From contig NZ_AGFX01000011.1 in the NCBI RefSeq assembly GCF_000236805.1, forward strand, positions 248,001 to 312,000: a DNA stretch of 64,000 bases, given 5' to 3'. Below the pieces are notes generated by a model that was not told the origin of the DNA, did no database searches, and worked only from the letters and a program-made list of their open reading frames with translations. The stretch's first letter is position 1; each line of letters starts with the position of its first letter. Shown piece after piece: positions 18,315 through 26,135 of this stretch. The position numbers were made by a program, and so were the translations under genes. Origin of the DNA: Paenibacillus peoriae KCTC 3763. Its GTDB lineage: Bacteria > Bacillota > Bacilli > Paenibacillales > Paenibacillaceae.

Positions 18315-19682
18315 ATGCACAGAGAACAGCACCACTCCAGTCGAAAGATGATCTTTTTAACATTATGGATTGTGGTCTCAGTTATCCTGCTGCCATTATT
18401 TCATTCCGGATCAGTGGAGGCCGCAGCCAAAGGCGGAGCCGTGTTTGTTATACCCGTAGATCAGGAAATTGAACAAGGCCTGGGCCGTTTTATGGAACGT
18501 GGATTTGCGGAAGCAGCAGAGTCCAAAGCAGGCCTGATTTTGCTGGATATTAACACGCCTGGCGGACGGGTAGATACAGCGGAGAAGCTGGGCAAACTGA
18601 TTAAAGACAGCCCAATTCCGACCGTAGCCTACATCAGGGGCGAAGCGGCCTCGGCGGGGAGCTATATTGCGCTCAGCGCAAACAAGATCGTTATGAAGCC
18701 GGGAAGTATTATTGGAGCTGCAGCGTTGGTAGACGGTAAGGGGCAGGCTGTTACCGATCCGAAAATAATAGCTTGGTGGAAAAGCAGCATGGCATCTGCC
18801 GCAGAATCTGGCGGACGTCATCCGGATATTGCGAGGGGGATGGTAGACTCCCAAATTACGGTAGCTATCCCGGAACTGAACTTTAATAAGGAAAAAGGCC
18901 AGATCATTTCTTTAACCAGCGAGGAAGCGCTTAAGCTGGGTTATGCGGATCACATTGCCTCCTCAGAACAAGAGGTGATCCAGTGGATGGGCTACAGCAC
19001 AGATGATGTATTTTATGTGAAGCAAACATCGGCTGAGAAAGCTGCCGAAATATTAACCAACCCGATCGTACAGACATTGCTCTTATTTATTGGTATCGCG
19101 GGTGTAGTGATTGAACTGCTTGTACCCGGCTTTGGTGTACCGGGAATTTTGGGCATACTCGGATTTGGTTTGTATTTTTTCGGCAATTATATCGCTGGTT
19201 TTGCAGGTTCAGAGACATGGCTGTTGTTTATCATTGGCCTGGCTTTGCTTATACTTGAAATGTTCATTCCAAGCTTTGGTATTTTGGGCATATTGGGTTC
19301 CGTTAGCCTGGTTGCTGGCGTTGTTCGGGCGGCTTACGACATGCAGCATGCATTTATATCTTTGGGCATTGCCTTTGCAGCTGCCGTTGCCGTGGTGGCG
19401 ATTATTGCGATTGTATTCAAGGACCGGGGGATATGGAACCGTTTTATACTTAAAGAAAGCTTAACGGCTGACCAAGGTTTTTCTTCGGTTGTAAATCGGG
19501 AAATATTATTAGGTCAGCGAGGTGTGAGTCTGACACCACTTCGACCAGCCGGAACGGTGCTTATTGCTGATGAGCGTGTCGATGTTGTAACGAGTGGCGA
19601 GTTTATTGCCACAGATACGCCGATCGTCGTATCCAAAGTAGAAGGCGGACGAATTGTGGTCAAGACGGACATTAGCGTCTAA
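18315..19682 (+). CDS. nfeD: NfeD family membrane-anchored serine protease
   Basis: About 455 residues. A signal-anchor helix ([18 protein letters not shown]) is followed by a ClpP-class protease domain with [18 protein letters not shown] and [20 protein letters not shown], where the serine of ASAGS is the likely nucleophile. Next come four to five membrane helices with repeated [15 protein letters not shown] and [12 protein letters not shown] motifs, then a C-terminal OB-like NfeD domain ([15 protein letters not shown]). The start is ATG at 18315 behind AAAGGGGGGAGAGAA. Partnership with floA is the standard NfeD-flotillin arrangement for membrane microdomain proteins. Confidence 0.92.
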   Translation: MHREQHHSSRKMIFLTLWIVVSVILLPLFHSGSVEAAAKGGAVFVIPVDQEIEQGLGRFMERGFAEAAESKAGLILLDINTPGGRVDTAEKLGKLIKDSPIPTVAYIRGEAASAGSYIALSANKIVMKPGSIIGAAALVDGKGQAVTDPKIIAWWKSSMASAAESGGRHPDIARGMVDSQITVAIPELNFNKEKGQIISLTSEEALKLGYADHIASSEQEVIQWMGYSTDDVFYVKQTSAEKAAEILTNPIVQTLLLFIGIAGVVIELLVPGFGVPGILGILGFGLYFFGNYIAGFAGSETWLLFIIGLALLILEMFIPSFGILGILGSVSLVAGVVRAAYDMQHAFISLGIAFAAAVAVVAIIAIVFKDRGIWNRFILKESLTADQGFSSVVNREILLGQRGVSLTPLRPAGTVLIADERVDVVTSGEFIATDTPIVVSKVEGGRIVVKTDISV

Positions 19683-19726
19683 ACACGCGGATAAACGAAG
19701 AATTAGATTATTGGAGGATGATGCGA

Positions 19727-20728
19727 GTGTTCGAATCGGGGATCGTCAGCATTTTGCTGCTTGCCGTGCTAGTGATTATTGTATTGAGTGTATTTTTCAG
19801 TTTTTTCCCGGTGATGCTGTGGATTTCGGCATTGGCCTCAGGAGTGCGGATTGGTATCATTACGCTGGTGGCCATGCGCTTGCGGCGTGTAACGCCAAGC
19901 CGAATTGTCAATCCGCTGATTAAGGCGACCAAGGCCGGTCTGGGATTGAATATCAACCAGTTGGAAAGCCATTTTCTCGCGGGTGGTAATGTAGACCGCG
20001 TGATCAATGCATTGATTGCTGCGCAGCGGGCTAATATTCCGCTTGAATTTGAACGTGCTGCTGCGATTGACCTTGCGGGGCGGGATGTTCTGCAAGCAGT
20101 CCAAATGAGCGTTAATCCGCGTGTTATTGAGACACCTACTGTTGCGGCAGTCGCCAAGGATGGTATCGAAGTAAAAGTTAAGGCCCGTGTTACGGTACGT
20201 GCCAACATTGATCGACTTGTCGGGGGTGCCGGAGAAGAAACGATTATTGCACGGGTCGGTGAGGGTATCGTTACAACCGTCGGCTCCAGTAATTCGCATA
20301 AGGACGTGCTGGAGAACCCGGATTCGATTTCAAGAACTGTATTGTCCAAAGGTCTGGATGCAGGGACAGCGTTCGAAATCCTGTCCATCGATATTGCGGA
20401 TGTGGATGTAGGCAAAAATATCGGAGCTTTCCTGCAAACCGAGCAGGCGGAAGCAGACAAACGTATTGCCCAGGCGAAAGCAGAAGAGCGGCGTGCGATG
20501 GCTGTGGCACAGGAGCAGGAAATGAAGGCGCGTGTGGTAGAAATGAGAGCGCGTGTGGTGGAATCCGAGTCCGAAGTGCCGCTGGCTATGGCTGAAGCGC
20601 TGCGTGGCGGAAAGCTTGGCGTCATGGACTATATGAATTTGAAAAATATTGAGGCAGATACGCAAATGCGCGGCTCTTTGGGCAAACCGAATGAGAATAC
20701 GGGGAACGACAACAGAAACCGGGATTAA
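19727..20728 (+). CDS. floA: Flotillin-like protein FloA
   Basis: Membrane-associated scaffold of lipid microdomains. After an N-terminal hairpin helix ([20 protein letters not shown]) comes [40 protein letters not shown] and a PHB/SPFH-type domain. A Glu/Ala/Lys/Arg-rich coiled coil ([20 protein letters not shown]) follows. I prefer GTG at 19727: GGAGG at 19713-19717 is nine bases upstream, while the ATGs at 19718 and 19721 are too close. The product is 333 residues. It lies 44 bases after nfeD. Confidence 0.93.
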   Translation: MFESGIVSILLLAVLVIIVLSVFFSFFPVMLWISALASGVRIGIITLVAMRLRRVTPSRIVNPLIKATKAGLGLNINQLESHFLAGGNVDRVINALIAAQRANIPLEFERAAAIDLAGRDVLQAVQMSVNPRVIETPTVAAVAKDGIEVKVKARVTVRANIDRLVGGAGEETIIARVGEGIVTTVGSSNSHKDVLENPDSISRTVLSKGLDAGTAFEILSIDIADVDVGKNIGAFLQTEQAEADKRIAQAKAEERRAMAVAQEQEMKARVVEMRARVVESESEVPLAMAEALRGGKLGVMDYMNLKNIEADTQMRGSLGKPNENTGNDNRNRD

Positions 20729-20773
20729 GCAACGGGATATAGCCGATGAATGACGGCAGCAAGGCGGTGAGTA

Positions 20774-21364
20774 ATGAACTTTATCAGCTGGATCTTTGAG
20801 CATTTGTACATCCTGATCGTGATTGGCTTTGCATTGGTATCCTTTCTGGGAAAAAGCATTCAAGGCACGGGTCGGAAATCTCCTTCGGGAAATGGGATGC
20901 CGACCTTTGGCGGTGATCAGAGCTCGCGCAGGCCCCAGGTGCCATCCAGACCTATCACCGTGGAACATGGACAGGAGCAAAGTCCGACTAGCAGACAGGA
21001 TGTTGCCGGAGAATTGCAACGCCAATTTCCTAATGAACAACGGACAGTTATGGAAGCTCGTCGGATGGAAGAAGTAATGAACGATCAGACGGAATTGGCA
21101 GGACAAATGGAGCGGGAATCCTCGGATAATGGTTCGACTCTGGAAGAGCGGATTCGTGCCATGGAGGAAGAGCGCAGAATGGTTTTAGCCCGCCTCGATC
21201 GCATATCCAATCTGAGAGAGTCAGGGGAGATCATAGATGGGTTAGAGCCAGTATCGCAAGAACGCAGTACGGTCAATGCGGCTGACCTGCGCAGAGGTGT
21301 GATTTGGGCTGAAATATTAGGTCCTCCGCGTGCCAAAAAGTATATGAGCAGAGGTAGACGTTAA
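20774..21364 (+). CDS. Hypothetical membrane-anchored protein of the nfeD-floA operon
   Basis: 196 residues, third gene of the operon (the position of yqfB in B. subtilis, though no similarity can be judged here). One N-terminal transmembrane helix (FEHLYILIVIGFALVSFLG) is followed by a long polar, Gln/Arg/Glu-rich cytoplasmic region. This contains a coiled-coil-like part (LEERIRAMEEERRMVLARLD) and a basic C-terminus ending PRAKKYMSRGRR. ATG follows AAGGCGGTGAGTA. It may be a microdomain-associated partner of FloA; that is inference from position only. Confidence 0.75.
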   Translation: MNFISWIFEHLYILIVIGFALVSFLGKSIQGTGRKSPSGNGMPTFGGDQSSRRPQVPSRPITVEHGQEQSPTSRQDVAGELQRQFPNEQRTVMEARRMEEVMNDQTELAGQMERESSDNGSTLEERIRAMEEERRMVLARLDRISNLRESGEIIDGLEPVSQERSTVNAADLRRGVIWAEILGPPRAKKYMSRGRR

Positions 21365-21373
21365 ATGATAGTG

Positions 21374-21411
21374 AGATCCGTCACGGCTTTGGCTGTGGCG
21401 GATCTTTTTTT
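21374..21411. terminator. Intrinsic terminator of nfeD-floA operon
   Basis: AGATCCGTCACGGC pairs with GCTGTGGCGGATCT (one mismatch) over a TTTG loop, followed by TTTTTTTA. Confidence 0.85.
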
Positions 21412-21638
21412 ACTAGTACATCAGGAATACATAATCATGTCCAGAATAAAAAGCTGCTAACGACAAATGCTCCAATTACCTGACAATGAATGTGATAATC
21501 CCATGTAACGCACAGCATTCTAACATTTGTTGTCATCAAAAAAGGTGGCATTCTGTCTAGTTTAGTGGTTTATTTGTGAAAATAATTACGTGAAAAATGA
21601 TCAAATGTAACAATATAAATAGAGCTTTCCAAAAGCAG

Positions 21639-21666
21639 TTTTCATTTTTTCTTTTTTATATATAAT
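21639..21666 (+). promoter_or_regulatory. Possible promoter of the APC permease
   Basis: TTTTCA (21639-21644), a 16-base spacer and TATAAT (21661-21666). The -35 is weak. The surrounding gap 21412-21789 is AT-rich, and I see no gene, riboswitch or strong hairpin in it. Confidence 0.4.
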
Positions 21667-21789
21667 GTTCTCAATGATAAATATTTATGAAAAATTACCC
21701 CAAATTTAGCTAAAATATGCGTTCTATCGAGGTGAGGAAACACGGTTTGTAAGACGTATAAAATTTAAATTTTTAGGGGGATGGGATGG

Positions 21790-23199
21790 ATGAGTAAAGG
21801 CCTGTTCAGAAAAAAAAGCATTGAACAGCTGGTTGCTGCTACGCGGGGAGAAAAAGCGCTTAAAAGGGAACTGGGCGCGTTTGATTTAACCATGCTCGGG
21901 ATTGGAGCCATTATCGGAACAGGGATTTTTGTTTTGACAGGCACAGGAGCGGTCACGGCTGGCCCGGGTCTGGTTATCTCTTTTGTGATTGCAGGACTTG
22001 CCTGTTTATTCGCTGCCTTGGCTTATGCCGAGTTTGCATCCACCGTTCCAGTGTCCGGTTCTGTCTACACTTTTACTTATGCCACGATGGGGGAGCTACT
22101 GGCCTTTATTATCGGATGGGATTTGATTTTGGAATACATGCTGGCCGCCAGTGCGGTTTCCGCAGGCTGGTCAGGGTATTTTGTGTCATTTCTGAATGGA
22201 CTCGGCATTCATATTCCGCTTGAATTAACTGCTGCACCAGGCGCTTTAAAGGACCAGTCCACCTACTTTAATCTTCCGGCTTTTGTGATTTTGATGGGTA
22301 TTACGTTATTGCTTTATTTTGGAATCCGGGAATCAAAACGAATTAACAATACTATGGTTATTGTGAAAATTTTTGTGATTTTATTATTTATCATCGTTGC
22401 CTTTAAATATGTGAAGCCGGATCATTGGACACCGTTTTTGCCATTTGGCTTCAGTGGAGTGTTTGGGGCCGCGGCACTTGTGTTTTTTGCCTTTATTGGT
22501 TTTGATGCCGTATCATCTGCTGCAGAAGAAACTAAAAACCCAGCTCGTGATTTACCACGGGGGATCATTTTCTCGCTCGTCATTTGTACGCTTTTATATG
22601 TCATTGTTAGCGGGATTATGACAGGTATTGTGCCGTTTATGGATTTTGAAGGCATTTCCCACCCGGTGTCACTTGTCTTGCAGGTTGCAGGTCAGAACTG
22701 GGTTGCGGGTATTGTAGATATAGGGGCCATCTTGGGGATGACAACGGTCATGCTGGTTATGCTTTATGGTCAAACCCGCATCATGTTTGCCATGTCACGT
22801 GACGGCTTGGTGCCCAAAGTATTATCAAAGGTTCATCCTAAATATAAAACACCGTATATTAACACGTTGTTTTTTGGTACTTTATCTGCATTAATGGGCG
22901 GGCTAATCCCGCTGGATGAGTTGGCAAGTTTGGTGAATATCGGAACCCTGTCAGCATTTATACTGATTTCGGTCGCCGTCATCGTTATGAGAAAAACACA
23001 ACCCAATCTGCCAAGAGCCTTTCGATGTCCCGGGGTTCCGTATATTCCGATCCTGGCCATTATTTCGTGTGCAGTACTCATTCTTAATTTGAATGGCCAG
23101 ACCTTTATTCGTTTTATAATTTGGCTTATCATTGGTTTGGCGGTTTACTTTTTATACTCCAGAAAAAACTCACTTTTGAATCGTGACTCCGAAAAATGA
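21790..23199 (+). CDS. APC family amino acid permease (YfnA-like)
   Basis: 469-residue cytoplasmic-membrane transporter with about 12 hydrophobic helices. The N-terminal FRKKSIEQLVAATRGEKALK is followed by LGAFDLTMLGIGAIIGTGIF, the conserved helix-1 'GxGxIIGTGIF' substrate site of the cationic/neutral amino-acid transporter branch. FFAFIGFDAVSSAAEETKNP (helix 6) and FAMSRDGLVPK are also typical. The start is ATG at 21790, nine bases after AGGGGG; the ATG at 21781 is too close. It interrupts the conserved block between floA and yqfC. Substrate is not determinable here. Confidence 0.92.
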   Translation: MSKGLFRKKSIEQLVAATRGEKALKRELGAFDLTMLGIGAIIGTGIFVLTGTGAVTAGPGLVISFVIAGLACLFAALAYAEFASTVPVSGSVYTFTYATMGELLAFIIGWDLILEYMLAASAVSAGWSGYFVSFLNGLGIHIPLELTAAPGALKDQSTYFNLPAFVILMGITLLLYFGIRESKRINNTMVIVKIFVILLFIIVAFKYVKPDHWTPFLPFGFSGVFGAAALVFFAFIGFDAVSSAAEETKNPARDLPRGIIFSLVICTLLYVIVSGIMTGIVPFMDFEGISHPVSLVLQVAGQNWVAGIVDIGAILGMTTVMLVMLYGQTRIMFAMSRDGLVPKVLSKVHPKYKTPYINTLFFGTLSALMGGLIPLDELASLVNIGTLSAFILISVAVIVMRKTQPNLPRAFRCPGVPYIPILAIISCAVLILNLNGQTFIRFIIWLIIGLAVYFLYSRKNSLLNRDSEK

Positions 23200-23221
23200 C
23201 CGTCTATACGATAAAATAGCA

Positions 23222-23265
23222 AAAGACAACCTTGTTTTGAAATACAAAACGGGGTTGTCTTTTTT
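23222..23265. terminator. Intrinsic terminator of the permease gene
   Basis: AAAGACAACC-TTGTTTTG pairs with CAAAAC-GGGGTTGTCTTT over AAATA, with T-runs on both sides, so it could act in both directions. Confidence 0.85.
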
Positions 23266-23337
23266 GATGTGGATTTTTGTAAATGTTTGTCTGCTTGTGA
23301 AGCAATATAGGGGTTGCTACGAATTGTCAGTTTCGCC

Positions 23338-23366
23338 TCATAAATGTGATGAGTGGATCATAAAAT
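23338..23366 (+). promoter_or_regulatory. Possible sigma-E sporulation promoter for yqfC-yqfD
   Basis: TCATAAA (23338-23344), 14 bases, CATAAAAT (23359-23366). The -10 matches seven of eight positions of the mother-cell consensus CATACAHT; the -35 matches five of seven of KMATATT. In B. subtilis yqfC-yqfD are sigma-E dependent. It lies about 210 bases upstream of yqfC. Confidence 0.4.
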
Positions 23367-23435
23367 GTACAGTACAGATATCTGTGGTGCTGGTGCAACG
23401 CTCTTATTTAAGCGCGATCGGCAGTTCGTGTAAAT

Positions 23436-23529
23436 AGAAGCGTAGCTATCATCAAGACAATTATAGATCACTAACAGTAATAACAGAAGAGACAAAAAAC
23501 TAGCAGCGTAGCTGCCGTCAAAACGACAA
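23436..23529 (+). repeat. Degenerate direct repeats AGMAGCGTAGCT in yqfC leader
   Basis: AGAAGCGTAGCTATCATCAA (23436-23455) and AGCAGCGTAGCTGCCGTCAA (23502-23521) are 20-base direct repeats differing at about four positions. The second forms a GCAGC/GCTGC hairpin. A further hairpin, AGCTGTT with AACAGCT, follows near 23531-23548. The whole 23267-23580 gap holds no gene. Confidence 0.5.
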
Positions 23530-23580
23530 CTAGCTGTTGGATAACAGCTGCTTTGATGACAGGAAAGGAGATTTCGCCGT

Positions 23581-23874
23581 ATGAGCCGGATGAGCCGCAA
23601 ACTGCGAAAGTGGGCCAGCGAAACGCTGGAGCTTCCGCAGGACATTCTATTTGACCTGCCGCGGTTAACCCTCATTGGCAGTCGCCAGCTTTATGTGGAG
23701 AATCACCGGGGGGTTATGGATTTCACACCGGATCGGCTTGTACTGGCGCTTGCGCAAGGCAAGCTGCGGGTGTCAGGGCATAACCTGGTCATTACGTCCA
23801 TCTTGCCGGACCAGGTAAGTGTAGAAGGACAGATTACGGATATTCAAATGGAAGGAACGGAGGAAGGCTCATGA
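23581..23874 (+). CDS. yqfC: Sporulation protein YqfC
   Basis: 97 residues beginning MSRMSRKLRKWASETLELPQ, with DILFDLPRLTLIGSRQLYVE and NHRGVMDFTPDRL typical of the YqfC/YabP-like sporulation family. YqfC is made in the mother cell early after engulfment begins. ATG follows AAAGGAGATTTCGCCGT. It overlaps yqfD by four bases (ATGA), the usual pairing. Function beyond a role in sporulation is unknown. Confidence 0.92.
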   Translation: MSRMSRKLRKWASETLELPQDILFDLPRLTLIGSRQLYVENHRGVMDFTPDRLVLALAQGKLRVSGHNLVITSILPDQVSVEGQITDIQMEGTEEGS

Positions 23875-25064
23875 AACATCCTGCTTTAACAAAACTGCGT
23901 GGCACGGTGACGCTTGCTGTTAGGGGCGAAAGCGTGGAAGATTTCATCAATTTACTCACCGAGCATGATATACCTGTTTGGAACGTGCGGCCGATGGGTA
24001 CGAAACTTGCAGAGATGAACCTTCTGTTGCCGCACGTCTTCCTGCTGCGTCCGCTTTTGAGAAGGACAGGCTGTAAAATGCATATTCTGAAGCGACAAGG
24101 ACTTCCATTCGTCGCTGTCCGACTTGCCAAACGCAAATTTTTTCTGGCAGGACTGACTTTATTCTGGATCGGTCTCCTCCTGATGTCATCGCTCATTTGG
24201 GATATTGAAGTGAAGGGAAATGACAAGCTCTCGACGGAATCCGTTCTCAAAGCTGCCCGCCAGGAGGGGCTCTATCCGTTTCAATGGAGCTTTCGTCTTT
24301 CCAGCCAGGACAAGCTTTCGCGTGCGCTCATGCAAAAGCTTCCGCAGGCATCCTGGATCGGTGTAGAGAAGCAGGGAACATTGGTGACGATTCAGGTGGT
24401 CGAAGCTTCACAGCCTGCTCCTGAACCGCTCTACAGCCCACGTCATCTCATCAGCAACGCCGACGCGGTAATCACTGAAATTTTCGCCGAGCAGGGCCGC
24501 CCTGTTGTGCATAAAAATACACGTGTCAAAAAAGGAGCTATTCTCATTTCAGGAACGCTTGGAGATGAAGAAAATCAGCAGCAAGTCGTGGCCAAGGGGG
24601 AGATCAAAGGACTGGTATGGCATGAATACGAAATTAGCAGCCCCATGGTGCGGCGTAGCAGTACATATACGGGAAACAGTCACGAGCGCTTGTATCTGGT
24701 GCTGGGCAACCGTGCAGTGCAGTTATGGGGATATGGAAAAATACCTTTTCCTGCTCATAAAACAACAGTTGAGCATGACCCGCTCACGTGGCGCTCCTTC
24801 AAGCTTCCGGTTGGATGGATGACCGAAAGTGTACGAGAGACCAAGATACAGGAGGAAAAGCTTACGGAAGCGGAAGCAAAAAAAACAGGGATCGAAGGAG
24901 CGCGTGCCGACATTTTAGCCAAATATGGTAAAGGAACGAAAATAATGAGCCAAAAAATTTTGCATGAGAAGAGAGACAATGGTAAAGTTTATATGAAAGT
25001 GCTTTTTGAAGTGGAACAGGATATTGCGGAAGAACTTCCGTTAGTTCATAACCAAGGAGAATGA
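23871..25064 (+). CDS. yqfD: Sporulation protein YqfD
   Basis: 397 residues. An N-terminal soluble part (KLRGTVTLAVRGESVEDFIN..) leads into a single transmembrane helix (FFLAGLTLFWIGLLLMSSLI), then a large extracytoplasmic region with WDIEVKGNDKLSTESVLKAA, ASWIGVEKQGTLVTIQVVEA and KKGAILISGTLGDEENQQ. This matches the stage IV sporulation protein YqfD family of the mother-cell membrane. Translationally coupled to yqfC and followed by phoH after six bases. Confidence 0.93.
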   Translation: MKHPALTKLRGTVTLAVRGESVEDFINLLTEHDIPVWNVRPMGTKLAEMNLLLPHVFLLRPLLRRTGCKMHILKRQGLPFVAVRLAKRKFFLAGLTLFWIGLLLMSSLIWDIEVKGNDKLSTESVLKAARQEGLYPFQWSFRLSSQDKLSRALMQKLPQASWIGVEKQGTLVTIQVVEASQPAPEPLYSPRHLISNADAVITEIFAEQGRPVVHKNTRVKKGAILISGTLGDEENQQQVVAKGEIKGLVWHEYEISSPMVRRSSTYTGNSHERLYLVLGNRAVQLWGYGKIPFPAHKTTVEHDPLTWRSFKLPVGWMTESVRETKIQEEKLTEAEAKKTGIEGARADILAKYGKGTKIMSQKILHEKRDNGKVYMKVLFEVEQDIAEELPLVHNQGE

Positions 25065-25070
25065 GGCTAT

Positions 25071-26042
25071 TTGGCAGAACAACAACGCAGCATACAAATT
25101 GCATTGAACAATGCGGGAGAAGGACAGGCGTTATTCGGCCCGCAGGATTCCTTTTTAAAATTGATTGAAGCCGCTGTTCCCGCAAAAATAGCATCTCGTG
25201 AGGCGGAAGTTAATGTTTTTGGCAACGCTCACGAGGTGGAAGTGCTCGAACAATTGTTCGATGTGCTCCTCCAGTTAATTCGTAATGGGTATATCCTGAC
25301 CGAAAGGGACATCCATTATGCGATTGAGCTGGCAAAAGATTTGCGTGCTGACCAACTGCTCGATTTGTTCAAGGGAGAAATTACGACCACGTTCCGGGGC
25401 AAGCCGATTCGGGTCAAAACGATTGGACAAAAGCACTATGTAACGACGATTAAGAAACGCGATATTGTATTTGGAATCGGACCTGCGGGTACGGGAAAAA
25501 CGTATTTGGCCGTGGTGCTGGCTGTAGCTGCTCTGAAGGAAGGTTCAGTCAAGCGTATTGTGCTGACCCGCCCTGCGGTGGAAGCCGGTGAAAATTTGGG
25601 CTTTTTGCCCGGGGATTTACAAGAAAAGGTTGATCCCTATCTACGACCGTTGTATGATGCGCTATACGATGTAATGGGTCCAGAGCAGACTGCAAAGGCA
25701 CTGGAGCGCGGATTGATCGAGATTGCCCCTTTGGCCTATATGCGGGGACGGACGCTGGATGACTCATTTATTATTTTGGATGAAGCACAAAACACCACAC
25801 CGGAGCAGATGAAAATGTTTTTGACACGGCTTGGCTTCGGCTCGAAAATGGTCATCACTGGCGATGTTACCCAGATTGATTTGCCTCGTGGCAAAAAATC
25901 CGGCTTGATTGAAGCCCATGCGATTTTACATGGAATTGAGGAAATCGGCTTTGTCCAGTTTGCGGAAGAGGACGTTGTCCGTCATTCCCTCGTGCAGAAA
26001 ATAATCGTTGCCTATGACCGAGTTGCTGAAAATCAAAGGTAG
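25071..26042 (+). CDS. phoH: PhoH family P-loop ATPase
   Basis: 323-residue cytoplasmic PhoH-like ATPase. Walker A is GPAGTGKTYLAVVLA near residue 141; Walker B is FIILDEAQNTTPEQMK; MVITGDVTQIDLP is a further family motif. The start is TTG at 25071 behind AAGGAGAATGAGG. Its place next to yqfF and ybeY is conserved, and a role in RNA or ribosome-linked processes has been proposed for this group. A second, PIN-fused PhoH is at 58536. Confidence 0.94.
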   Translation: MAEQQRSIQIALNNAGEGQALFGPQDSFLKLIEAAVPAKIASREAEVNVFGNAHEVEVLEQLFDVLLQLIRNGYILTERDIHYAIELAKDLRADQLLDLFKGEITTTFRGKPIRVKTIGQKHYVTTIKKRDIVFGIGPAGTGKTYLAVVLAVAALKEGSVKRIVLTRPAVEAGENLGFLPGDLQEKVDPYLRPLYDALYDVMGPEQTAKALERGLIEIAPLAYMRGRTLDDSFIILDEAQNTTPEQMKMFLTRLGFGSKMVITGDVTQIDLPRGKKSGLIEAHAILHGIEEIGFVQFAEEDVVRHSLVQKIIVAYDRVAENQR

Positions 26043-26135
26043 CATGCATGTTACGAATGCGGTCTGGTTCAACCCGCAGCATAAAATGAGCAGCGCAGCT
26101 GCCTTGAAAAAGATGATGGAGAGGGATTGTTTTAG

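Noticed and set aside
19708-20625. 305-codon minus-strand open frame opposite floA
   Set aside because: Ser/Thr-rich antisense shadow of the flotillin gene without a ribosome binding site.
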